From Cricetomys ansorgei (taxonomy: Eukaryota > Chordata > Mammalia > Rodentia > Nesomyidae), in NCBI GenBank assembly GCA_026225945.1, contig JAMJFZ010001262.1, positions 682,001 to 746,000 on the forward strand: a DNA stretch of 64,000 nucleotides, given 5' to 3'. Positions within the stretch are counted from its first letter, which is position 1. Each line of letters begins with the position of its first letter. Shown piece after piece: positions 55,420-64,000 of the stretch. Made by a program: the position numbers and the translations under genes. Under the pieces are notes generated by a model, which did not search any database, was not told the origin of the DNA, and saw nothing but the letters and a program-made list of their open reading frames with translations.

Positions 55420-55755
55420 GTTCATGCATGTAACCCTGCTACTCAGGAGATGGAGGCGGGAAGATGACTGGGGCCCAGGGTTCTAGGCCAGCCTAGGCAA
55501 CACAAGACACCATTTCAAACAACAGACACACAGACAAAAACAGTTACTAATTACTATTTTACAGATGGAAAAATAGTAACATTAAGAATTTAAAAGCACA
55601 TACCTATAATCCTAGTGCTCAGTCAGGTAGAGATAGGATTGCCACACATTCAAGGTCAGCTTGAGCTACATAGCAGGCTTGGGGTGTAGCTTAGAGGAGG
55701 AGTATTTCCCAAGGATGTATGAGGCTCTAGGTATAACTTCAGCACTGAAAAATGT
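55420..55755 (+). repeat. B1 and B1-ID type SINEs
   Basis: First: 'tactcaggagatggaggcgg' to 'aggcaacacaagacaccatt'. Second: a B1-like part ('attcaaggtcagcttgagct') followed by a sense ID-like part ('ggggtgtagcttagaggagg'). Confidence 0.75.
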
Positions 55756-55969
55756 TTATTTGCTTGGGGTCAGGTTAAGAGGTAGAATCCAAAAACCAAA
55801 TTTCTTTGTTCTTTCAACTATATGATGAGTTAAAAGTCATATCCCTACTGCAGCTACATCACAGCATCAGAGCCAATGTATCATCACCAAGAGATGCTTT
55901 GGATGTCTACGCTAGGAAAGATATGGAAATCCTAACATCGTTATCACTGGCTGGAAACAGTTTCATAAT

Positions 55970-56152
55970 TCTTTTAAGATTTTTCATTTTTATCTATGTT
56001 TGTATGTGTATATACCACATGTGTGCAGGTGCCCAAGGAGGCCAGACGAGGGAATTGGATCCCTTGAGACTGGGCTTACAGGCAGTTATGATTCATCTGA
56101 GTAGGGGCTGGGAACCAAACTAAGGTCCTTCTTGCCATCTGTGCCTGTGACA
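55970..56152 (-). repeat. antisense B3-type SINE
   Basis: 'gtgtgcaggtgcccaaggag', 'cttgagactgggcttacagg' and 'ggctgggaaccaaactaagg'; head missing. Confidence 0.8.
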
Positions 56153-56154
56153 AC

Positions 56155-58588
56155 AATTCAAATGAATTTGGGAGTTGTAATAATTGTTCAGGCCTTGGCA
56201 CACGGATCAGGTAAACTGCAAGCAGCTGTGGTCAAGGTACTGAATCATTTTTCAGTGGCGATCAGCTGACCAGGTCCTCCACCTGGCAGCAACTTAACAG
56301 AAATCTTCAGTTTGAGGGCTGGGTCTGAAGAGCATAAAATTTTGCTTTCCTAGTTGAGATTGCTCAGTGGCCAGAGAGTCTGGGGTGGGAATTTCCTGGG
56401 TCTCGCTCGATAGGCCTCCTGTACAGCCAGAGAGCTGTAACTTAAAGATAGGCTGACCTCAAGCTCTCCCATTAGCCATGGCTTGTCTATGGTTGTTTGC
56501 CAACTCATTGGGATTAAAAATTGAATGCCAAATATAGTTCATGGCTTTGAGAATTCCCTCAAAACTTCTGAGGTCATTCTTTGATCCCAGGGAAAGATAC
56601 TTATTGTTTCATTTCCTCTAGTTGTCAAAGGAGAATTCTGAAAAGGTGCAAAGCGTCAGGATTTAAACCTCCGTGTGAAGCTAAAGCACATTTTGTTTCC
56701 AGGCCTGAGTTGATCCGGAGGCTGGAAAAGTCATTAGGTAGCATTCCAGCCCAGTCAGCATATTCAATGGGTAGCTTTGTTATTTGCTGTAAACAGTTGT
56801 AAATTTCCAGAACCACAGGCACACCCATATTAAAATGTTAATTACCAAAGTCTCATAACCCCAAGTGCAAATGAATTAAAGGCCCGTGAGATTCTGTCTC
56901 TGGATTTCCTCCACTAGTACACATCATTGAACACTCTCAAGATTCGACCCTTCCATCACGTTGTGAAACTTCTGAGTCGTGGAGATATCGGCTTGATGCT
57001 GTACTTTTGCTGCTTCGAAAATGCCAAAGTCGGCCGATGGAGACTGACTGAGACTTAAAAAACAAAACAAAACAAAAACAGGCTTTCCTCGGACACTCGA
57101 GTTTTGCTGAAACTGTTACAAATGGGCAACTAGTTCTTTCTTAACACCAAAGGTTCCAGAAACTCTAGGGCCCTGCCAAAACAGCAGACCTTAAAAGTCC
57201 ACAAAAGTTTTACTGGGATTATGAAAGAGGCTCATTTGTTTTCAAGCTGTGGCTCCACCCCAGTGACTCGACCCCCACTGAGTGTCTGCGGCTTTGATCG
57301 CTAACCAGCCACCCACAGAAACTGGGATCCTTTAAAGAGACAAAGGTGTAAACCAGGAGGAAGCTTTTAAGGACAAGGAGAGAGGAAAAGCAACTAAAAG
57401 CAATCACGTGCTTAGCCTCAGTGAAAGAGAACACCGGCATGGACAGTTCCTCCGCCGTTGAAAGGACTGCAGATTTGTGTCAGCCGAGACAGAGCTTTCG
57501 GTTCTGCGGCTTACGCCAAGAGAGCTCATTGCCCAAAACACTGTAACCAGGATGGCTGGCGTGTGAACACCCTCCTGCTTTGTCTAGATTTCTTTTATAT
57601 GTTTGTACAGCCAGATAGCAGTTTTCCCAGCTGTAAGGGGTGGGATTTGCTGCTTATCCTCTGAGAATAAACAGCAGCTGTAGTCTTCTACCAGAAAAGA
57701 ACTTGCTTTGCCAGCTTAGAGGTTCAGATAACAAATGTAAAAGGCTCCCAAGAAGAGATGTCAGACCTCATGCGCCGGCCTTTCAAAACCATGAGGTGTG
57801 GAGAAACCATGAGCCATAATTACCATTACAGCAAAGTCAGATAAGTGGGCTTTCTCGGAAAGCAAGAAACTTAAAAAAAATTTCTGACCTTAGTGCCCCC
57901 AGCTCCAAGATTCTCCTTTCTCACGCTTCCAAAAATCGCTTTCACTCAAAATTCTCTTTGCAATCTTTCTGATAGTTATGGCCGTTTGCTTTAAACAAAG
58001 GCAACTTCAGGCTAGGAGTCTGACTGCCGCTTACCAGAGCTACTAGAAGTTTTGTGTGGAAAAGGGAGACCATACCCTGTATCATTGCTGTGAAAGTTAA
58101 GTCATGCATATAAAAAATGTTTAGCACAGTGTCTTTACATCAACAGCTAACCTCAATTAATGGTTAACCAGTTCATGAGAAAACTAATTTGTGTTAGCAA
58201 TAAGGCAACACAAGAGAAACTGAGAAAATAGTTACATGTCTAACACATGGTGCACAGGAAACATGGGCATGGGGTGCTTGTCTTGGACACAAAGACTGGG
58301 CAATGAGTCATAAGCAGTCATAACACTGACTGTCAGTCAATGCAGGAAAAGAACTATCTTTTGGGCTGTTCTGGAATAAATTAATTCTGGCTGTACAGTC
58401 TAAGCAGTGCTGGGCATGGGTGAGGATGGACAAGTGCAAACCTCTGCAACCTGTGACCACGTGTTGGTCTGTAAATCACAACACACATGGGCTCCTGTTA
58501 AAATTGTGCTGCCTTTGCACCTGCACAGTGCTAACAAATCCTGCTCACAGATTTTTCATAAGTTACCAAGTCCAAAAGCCTCTGGTTT
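56155..58588. promoter_or_regulatory. 2.4-kb repeat-poor stretch, candidate enhancer region
   Basis: No B1, B2, L1 or LTR is visible across 2.4 kb, the longest such gap in the window. It holds a perfect palindromic NF-kB-type GGGAATTTCC (56,387-56,396), a homeodomain-like 'atgttaattaccaaag', GATA and TTTCCTC words and scattered CpG. Short frames (56,581-56,802; 57,458-57,664) lack protein pattern. Function is inferred. Confidence 0.35.
56387..56396. promoter_or_regulatory. NF-kB-type site
   Basis: GGGAATTTCC is a perfect match to the canonical kB consensus GGGRNNYYCC. A single site of this length can occur by chance. Confidence 0.4.
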
Positions 58589-58589
58589 G

Positions 58590-58758
58590 AAATAGTCCAT
58601 TTTATTATTACTGTTTTGAGGGTCTCACTTTATAGTGTAGACTGGCCTGGACTTTGTTATGTAGAACAGGCAAGGTTTCAAACTTGTATCCTTCTGGGCC
58701 TGGCTCCTGAGTGCTGGTTTACAAACATGTGCCATTTGTACCAGGCTTGATTATATGC
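58590..58758 (-). repeat. antisense B1-type SINE
   Basis: 'gggtctcactttatagtgta', 'gactggcctggactttgtta' and 'tgagtgctggtttacaaaca'. Confidence 0.8.
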
Positions 58759-58944
58759 TTCTATTTATTATCTACCAATCTTTGTCTTCTCTTTTCTCAG
58801 ATTTAGCATATAGTCAATTTTAACAAATAACAAATAACAAATTTAGTTGCTGAGCATGTACATAGGCACTGTGACAGATGCCAATAAAACCAACATGCTC
58901 CCAGACTGCAGAAATGGTATAAACTGTCTCAGTAACAAAGAACC

Positions 58945-59085
58945 AGCTTATGACATGACTCAGCAGGTAAAAGCACTTTGCCTGGCAACCTGGAGACCTG
59001 AGTTTGATCCCCAGGATTCACATAATGTAGGAGAACAGATTCCACAAAGTTATCCTCTGGCCGACCACTAACTTAATAAAGACGG
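58945..59085 (+). repeat. tRNA-derived SINE (B3/B4 type)
   Basis: 'atgactcagcaggtaaaagc' (A box region), 'gagtttgatccccaggattc' (B box) and 'aaagttatcctctggccgac'. Confidence 0.75.
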
Positions 59086-59284
59086 TACTAGAGAAATGAG
59101 AATTATATCTAGGATTTATTATTTACTGTTGAACACTCCTCTCATTTTACAGAATTATTACACCTGATTCTTCATCTTCAGTCTTGTAACATTAACTGGA
59201 CCTATTAGTATATAAAACGGTACCAAGAAAATGCTATTACATGTATGACCTTGGATTTGATCCTCAATGCTGTAAAAAATATGT

Positions 59285-59475
59285 ATTTTAAAAGATAGTA
59301 TTAGGCTCCTACTATGTGTCAGGCATCCACACTACAGCTCATTTAGTTCTTATACAATCCTAACTTCATATTTATTATTTATTATCAATTTACACGAGGA
59401 AACTGAAACCTAGAAAGACTGAGGAGCTTATCAGCACAAGGTTAAAGCCTAGTTCATCTCTTGGCCAAGTGAAAA
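59285..59475 (+). repeat. MIR
   Basis: 'ctactatgtgtcaggcatcc', 'gctcatttagttcttataca' and 'gaggaaactgaaacctagaa' give the full sense order. Confidence 0.8.
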
Positions 59476-59824
59476 AAACTGTAGCAGAAAGAGGTCTCCT
59501 TGGATGTAATGAAAAGTAAAATAAGTCACAGTGGGATGGTAAACAAATTTATATTTCTTTTAGCTAAAGCTTAATAAGGATAAACTAAACTTTTGTAATA
59601 AGAAAATAACACACCAGAGGGCGCTAAATACATAAACTGCTAAAGCAGTAGTTCCTAGTGGTACAAGATACATAATCAGCAATAGATTCAATACAAAAAG
59701 ACCCTTCCCAACTGAAGCATGCTGCATTTTATGGTAAGTAAGAAGTTGTGTTATTTTCCCCCCCACAACTAAGAAAGAAACAGAGAAAGGAAGAAAGAAA
59801 AATAAAGCCTCATGCTGTGTGTGG

Positions 59825-59900
59825 AGCAGCTCATAACTTGTCTTTATTTGATACTGAGAGCTGCTCAAGGTGCCTTTCACTTAGGTGTCTTCTTTGCCTG
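59825..59900 (-). CDS. candidate minus-strand terminal exon (unidentified gene)
   Basis: On the minus strand 'ctttctcttttccactcag' ends at 59,901, a good acceptor with a pyrimidine tract and an upstream 'ctaagtta' branch-like site. The next bases, in one phase, read QAKKTPK and stop, and AATAAA follows about 50 bases into the exon. This is the structure of a last exon with a very short 3' UTR. Other phases also stop quickly. No protein identity could be given, and the upstream exons are not located. The exon may be a chance acceptor. Confidence 0.3.
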
Positions 59901-59929
59901 CTGAGTGGAAAAGAGAAAGTGCGAGTAAC

Positions 59930-60866
59930 TTAGATGAAAATAACTTTATTCAATTAAGTTCACACCACAGTTTAGTGTGTTGTACTGGGGAATGCACATA
60001 CACTCTACTACGGAGCATGTTTTTTTATGCACTTTTTTTTTTTTTAAAGAAACAAACAACCAACACTCATACCTAATTAAATTCTAGAGAAAATATCTTC
60101 TACACAGAATTCCAGATTAATGAATATTTTTTATTAAAGTGCCATCTTGTCTTTCCTTAACAAACAATATTCATCTTTTGTAAGCAGTCTTATGAAATAC
60201 ATTTTATTATTTTCCATTGTTATAAAACATTATCATTGTAGAACATTTAAAGACCAAAAATAAAGACAGGCAATACAAATCTTCATTATCCTAATAGCTA
60301 CAGGGTATTAACATTTTAAAAACTGCACACAAATATATAGACTGTGTTTTTAGCAAAAATACGATTATCTTGTAAACAGTATTTCATTAGCCTGTATATA
60401 ATAACAATCTTTCCACATCATTAAATATTCTTAAACGCTTTCCTTTCTTCTTTGTTGCCGGCAGAGCTACTACTGAGCCACATTTCTCCCTGACCTTGTT
60501 TCATTTTTGTTACTGTTCATTTTTACTGTTAACACAGCTTACATAAAATGTACATCTGAAGTCTGTAAGAGATCAACTTTTATATTATATACAAATGTAC
60601 AACTATACCTCATGTCTTCCTCCCCATTAATTGCTTTAAACAAAAGGGCTCTTCTAATTCCTATCACTAACTTTTTATACTTTTAGAATACACTTTTCCA
60701 TTAAATATTCTAAAGTACAAAGAACTTTCAGTTCAACTGGTGTGGGGATCTGAAATTTTTCACTTCACTGTGTGAACTGTGGTTGTTGATTGTATCATTC
60801 AGTCTGTTATGGGCCACTGAGAATAGTGTCTGAATGGACCAGGGTTTGGAGCCCTGCAGAGATTTG
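59930..60866 (-). CDS. candidate minus-strand terminal exon with 3' UTR (unidentified gene)
   Basis: A minus-strand acceptor ('tttctacaaatctctgcag') precedes 60,866. In one phase the following 41 codons (about 60,866-60,744) are open and end at a stop. About 800 bases of AT-rich, SINE-free sequence then run to an AATAAA near 59,945, typical of a 3' UTR. No known C-terminus was recognised. It could be an alternative last exon to the one at 59,900 or a chance open frame. Confidence 0.3.
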
Positions 60867-61026
60867 TAGAAATCAAGTGTAAACAAATTAACAACAAAGC
60901 TTGAAACAGAAATATTCAAATTGTTTCTCAGCATAAGACTCATTGATCAGTCATTGATAAGTCACAAGTTTGGTATATTTATTTTTGGTGGAAAACAATA
61001 ATCTTTTTTACTGTTTAAATCGTCAT

Positions 61027-61038
61027 GTTGCCTAGTAA
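61027..61038. promoter_or_regulatory. X-box-like (RFX) site
   Basis: GTTGCCTAGTAA is close to the RFX consensus GTNRCC(N)RGYAAC. It sits 480 bases from a second such site beside the CpG island. Confidence 0.3.
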
Positions 61039-61502
61039 GTTGTCACAAGCACAGACCGCTGCTACATCATAGAGCAACTAAAAACAAACTTCTCTTACTT
61101 TTGTCCTCTAATCTATTACCCAGTTCTAAACCAGCTAGCTACAATATAATGAAGTAACACTATAAAAATAAGAGTGTGTGAAAACTGGGTAGTATAGCCT
61201 GCAATCATCTAGAAACTTACAATGTACTTAAACTCAGTCTACTTTGTTTTGTCCTGTAAAATAGAATCGTGATGGGCCTACCAAACTTTGGCTTGTCCAT
61301 CACCCTACAGTATATTCATTCAGTATAGACCTATCAAAAATGAGTAAGTCAAGTAAAAAAAGAAACATCATTAGAAACCAGAATCCAGAAAGACTGGACA
61401 GGTCAGCCATACTGAAGAGCTCTCCAAATACATGCTGTTGCATTATAGGCGAGAGGCCGCAGCGTGTTTCTCTGTAGCGTTTCCTCCCGTTTTTAGGTGA
61501 AG

Positions 61503-61512
61503 ATGCCTAGCA
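61503..61512. promoter_or_regulatory. X-box-like (RFX) site
   Basis: ATGCCTAGCAAC contains a perfect RGCAAC half-site and a near-perfect left half. RFX sites like this occur in promoters of ciliary and MHC class II genes. The position, 350 bases left of the CpG island core, is compatible with promoter use. Confidence 0.4.
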
Positions 61513-61559
61513 ACGCTCTACCGAGGAGCTACGCACATCCCCCCAGCCTTCTTATTCTC

Positions 61560-61800
61560 CGGGTCAGGTTCTACTGTATGCCTGGTGTGTGGTACGGGCT
61601 TTGCATGCATTATCTCATTTAATCCGTCGATCTACTTCAAGCGAGAAAAGCCTGGGATGAGATAAAGCAGGTCAGACCCACAGCAGGGCCGCAGCTTCTG
61701 CCTCCCAAAACTAACCAGGCATGATGTGTGCCTGGAACCCCTGTACTCAGGAAAACTCGGCAAGACAGCCTCAAAAACAAACAAACAGGAAAAGGAGTCA
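61560..61800 (+). repeat. MIR and B1 fragment
   Basis: 'tgtatgcctggtgtgtggta' and 'tgcattatctcatttaatcc' are MIR; 'accaggcatgatgtgtgcct' to 'agcctcaaaaacaaacaaac' (61,715-61,790) is B1. Confidence 0.75.
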
Positions 61801-61861
61801 TTTCCACTGGGCGCACAGGGAAATTAACAGCCTAGCCTCTAACTACCAGCGTTTCCGAAAG

Positions 61862-61907
61862 ATGGCGGCTGCGCCGAGCTCCAAATGTGACCGGAAAACA
61901 CGGAGGG
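61862..61907 (+). CDS. possible first coding exon in the CpG island (unidentified gene)
   Basis: ATG at 61,862 lies in the YY1 motif in the favourable context AAGATGG. The frame reads MAAAPSSKCDRKTRR and then reaches GGG|GTAAAG (GT at 61,908), a possible splice donor. The frame stays open for 150 further codons through the island, but that part is Arg/Pro/Gly-rich and looks like GC bias. Another possible donor (GAGG|GTGAGG) is near 62,159. I do not recognise the N-terminus. Confidence 0.35.
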
Positions 61908-61945
61908 GTAAAGTCGCAGGGTCAGCTCCAGGCCGGCGGCGGACT

Positions 61946-62027
61946 GGACCGGACCGGGGGGCGGAGCACCCCCGACGGCAGAACGGACCGGACAGGACCG
62001 GACCGCAGGGCGGAGCACCCCGGCGGC
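61946..62027. repeat. tandem duplication in the CpG island
   Basis: GGACCGGACCG followed by GGGCGGAGCACCCC occurs twice with a period of 49 bases (starts 61,946 and 61,995), with additional GGAC/CCGG words around it. It duplicates a GC box. Confidence 0.75.
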
Positions 62028-62240
62028 CCTGCAGCACGACTCCGCCGCCCCAGCTCCCCGCCCCCTCCCCGGCCGGAAGAGCAGCCCTCGTGACGCAGCC
62101 GGCGCCGGGGAAACGCCCTGGTGCCGGGCGCAAGCGCTCACCCGGTCGGGGACCGAGGGTGAGGTCCAGGGCACAAACTCAGCCTAGGCTCCCTAAGGTG
62201 CTTTCCTTAGGTGTGGAGCGGCTGGCGGCCCCAGCAGGGA

Positions 62241-62745
62241 TCCTGGCTTTGCCACGGTTTAGGGCACTCCCGTTACAGACAGTATTCGGTAAAATCGGTT
62301 CTGCCACAAAAGATCAAAACTAAGCTACACAACTCCTCACTTGTCAGCTCCGGAGGACAGAAGCTCAGTGTTTCTTTACTAAAGAAAAATCCATTCTGCA
62401 GCTTTTCGCCCTACCACTTTAACTGTTCTAGTTTCTAAAATGTCAGTTGAGGTAAGGGGTCACTCCAGTTGAAAGTTGTGTGCACTTCGTAATGTACATC
62501 AACAGCATTCTGAAAAGGCACCCCAACATTTCAGCATTATAAAGACGCATTTCTGGTTAGGAATTCCTGCAGTGCTGGGTGTTGTGGCAAGCCTGTAACC
62601 CCAGAGGCAGTAATGAGATGCTGGTCAGTCTGGGTTAGCCCACTGAGATCTTGTTCAAACTCCTGCCTACCCTCATCTTTTCAGAGCAACCTACAATAGG
62701 CTCATTTTCTGTAAACTATTGAACCAATGTCCCCTCCCCCGCCCC
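62241..62745. other. unique sequence right of the island, with a B1 scrap
   Basis: If the plus-strand exon is real this is its intron. 'tgctgggtgttgtggcaagc' to 'ctgtaaccccagaggcag' at about 62,572-62,615 is a B1 fragment. Confidence 0.45.
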
Positions 62746-62890
62746 CTTGGTTTTTCAAGATACGGTTTCTCTTTTTTTACTCCGGCTGTCCTGGAACTCA
62801 CTCTGTAGACCAGGTTGGCCTCGAACTCAGAGATCAACATGCCTCTGCCTCCCCGAGGGCTGGGATTAAAGCCAACGCCGGGCTGGAACC
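62745..62890 (-). repeat. antisense B1 SINE
   Basis: 'actccggctgtcctggaact', 'ctctgtagaccaggttggcc' and 'agggctgggattaaagccaa'; fairly young, with retained CpG. Confidence 0.93.
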
Positions 62891-63127
62891 AATCTGTTTC
62901 AAAGGCATGCTTTAACTATGTAAAACCTAAGCCTCTAACTCCCACCCCAGCTCTGCTTTTCTATTAGGACTATTTTGGAGTTATGGGTAGGTCCACAGAA
63001 TACCACCGTTAACTTTTCTTTGGTTCTGGGGGAATGAACCCAGCGTTTTAACAGAGTTACACCTCAGCTACACACCTCAGTACTCATAATCAAGCCCATG
63101 CTAGGCAGGATGGCAAACTCCTTTATT

Positions 63128-63410
63128 TTTCTTATTTACTTATTTTGGTTTTCAGAGGCAGGTTTTTCTGTGTGTAGTCTGGCTGACTTGGAACTATGTA
63201 GAGCAGGCTGGCCTCAAACTCACAGAGATCTGCCTGCCCTTGCCTCCTGACTATTGGATTAAAAAACGTGAGCCACCACACCTGCCTGGAGAATACCTTT
63301 AAACCCTGCAACTCAAATGCAGGTGATCGTCTTCCAGGCCAGCCTAATCTAAAAAGCAAGTTCTAGGGCAGCCAGTATAATACAGTATACAGTGAGAACT
63401 TATCCCCCAA
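63128..63410. repeat. antisense B1 and sense B1 fragment
   Basis: 63,128-63,295 (minus): 'gagcaggctggcctcaaact', 'ctcacagagatctgcctgcc'. 63,315-63,405 (plus): 'cttccaggccagcctaatct', 'aagttctagggcagccagta'. Confidence 0.85.
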
Positions 63411-63940
63411 ACAACCCATGACTGGAAGCATGCTAAGCAAGGGCTCCAACAAGCCACAATCAAAGCCCTGAACACATTTTAAAAGCCCAACAAATGACCA
63501 CTTGTGTTGCACATAAATTAACACTGAACTATGGATAGGCACTTTGTTTTAACCAGTTAATTTATTTGGCTGGGTGAAATCCCTCCCTATATAATCTCTA
63601 GAAGTGTCAAAAGTCTCTGACCTGTAGTAATTATTTTTTAAAATATATTAAAGCATGCAGTTTTTCCATTCCAAAGTACAGTGGAGGGACACTCAAAGCT
63701 CAACTATGATGCAGTTCTGTGCATAGCGGCTCAAAAGCCAGTGACTGCTCAGAGATGCTCCTCTTTCTTAGTTCATACCATGCACCCAACTATCTATAAT
63801 TGTGTTTTCACAGGGAAATCTGTATCACATGTGCTTGGTTAAGATACTACAATTCTGAAATAATATGCTCCAAGTCTACTAAATGAATTTAAGTTCTCCA
63901 TCACTTATTCACTTATTTATGAATAAAACTTCAGATTCTT
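63411..63940. other. unique AT-rich sequence, no gene
   Basis: No repeat or exon recognised. Confidence 0.4.
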
Positions 63941-63944
63941 CCTC

Positions 63945-64000
63945 CTTTTTTTTTTTTTTAAGACAAGGTTTCTCTGTGTAACTCTGGCTGTCCAGAACTG
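63945..64000 (-). repeat. antisense B1 SINE, cut by window edge
   Basis: A T run followed by 'aagacaaggtttctctgtgt' and 'aactctggctgtccagaact'. Confidence 0.92.

Larger units (their letters stand above)
61820..62240 (+). promoter_or_regulatory. CpG-island promoter
   Basis: A sharp rise in G+C and CpG frequency covers about 61,850-62,210, in contrast to the CpG-poor remainder of the window. AAAGATGGCGGC (61,858-61,869) is a YY1-type site, which in housekeeping genes often overlaps the first codons. ETS-type CCGGAA (61,890, 62,072), GC boxes ('gggcgg') and TGACGCA (62,091) are present, and there is no TATA box. Transcription to the right, to the left or both is possible. Confidence 0.85.

Noticed and set aside
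61721..62323. 200-codon plus-strand frame as one complete gene
   Set aside because: The start lies in a B1 fragment and most of the length is GC-biased CpG-island sequence rich in Arg, Pro and Gly. Only the short stretch from the ATG at 61,862 to the possible donor is kept as a low-confidence exon.

Overview
This is mammalian nuclear DNA from a muroid rodent. The evidence is dense B1, B2/B3 and B4/ID short interspersed elements, rodent L1 3' ends, several rodent-type endogenous retroviral LTRs, long microsatellites, and an older layer of mammalian-wide MIR, MaLR and ancient L1 fragments. I cannot tell mouse, rat, hamster, vole or deer mouse apart from the sequence alone. There is no bacterial-style gene content. 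Almost every open reading frame in the window is short and falls in a repeat or in non-coding sequence.

Layout. Bases 1-5,650 hold a TGATGG array, L1 and SINE fragments, and an 850-base CA-rich array. Bases 6,400-9,200 hold L1 3' sequence carrying a nearly intact antisense LTR with a target-site duplication. Bases 11,000-13,920 contain three copies of one LTR family (two more at 23.9 and 46.9 kb) and a MaLR LTR. Bases 16,908-19,205 are a small decayed provirus: two related LTRs, a polypurine tract and an envelope-like tail. Bases 21.5-24.3 kb hold an L1 tail and two more LTRs. A relatively repeat-poor stretch at 26.9-27.7 kb may be regulatory.

Bases 28,755-29,403 (minus strand) are a broken processed pseudogene of Lsm14a, the clearest protein homology in the window. 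Two copies of a 0.6-kb LTR-like element lie in inverted orientation at 29.7 and 34.9 kb; the second sits inside an antisense L1. Bases 36-46 kb are mixed SINE, L1, MIR and other interspersed repeats. A solo LTR with two 38-base U3 repeats lies at 47.9 kb, and a composite LTR-like element with SINEs nested in it spans 49.1-51.1 kb.

Bases 56.2-58.6 kb are largely unique and carry a perfect NF-kB-like site. The right end is the only part that looks like a gene neighbourhood. A CpG-island promoter with a YY1-type start lies at about 61.85-62.2 kb. To its left on the minus strand are one or two candidate terminal exons with polyadenylation signals (59.8-60.9 kb). I could not name either gene.

I found no tRNA or rRNA gene, no CRISPR array and no convincing undescribed system. 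The interest is in nested transposition, LTR regulatory structure and the unidentified promoter and exon signals at the right end. Repeat family names are from recognition by eye, and SINE boundaries are good to about 10-20 bases.
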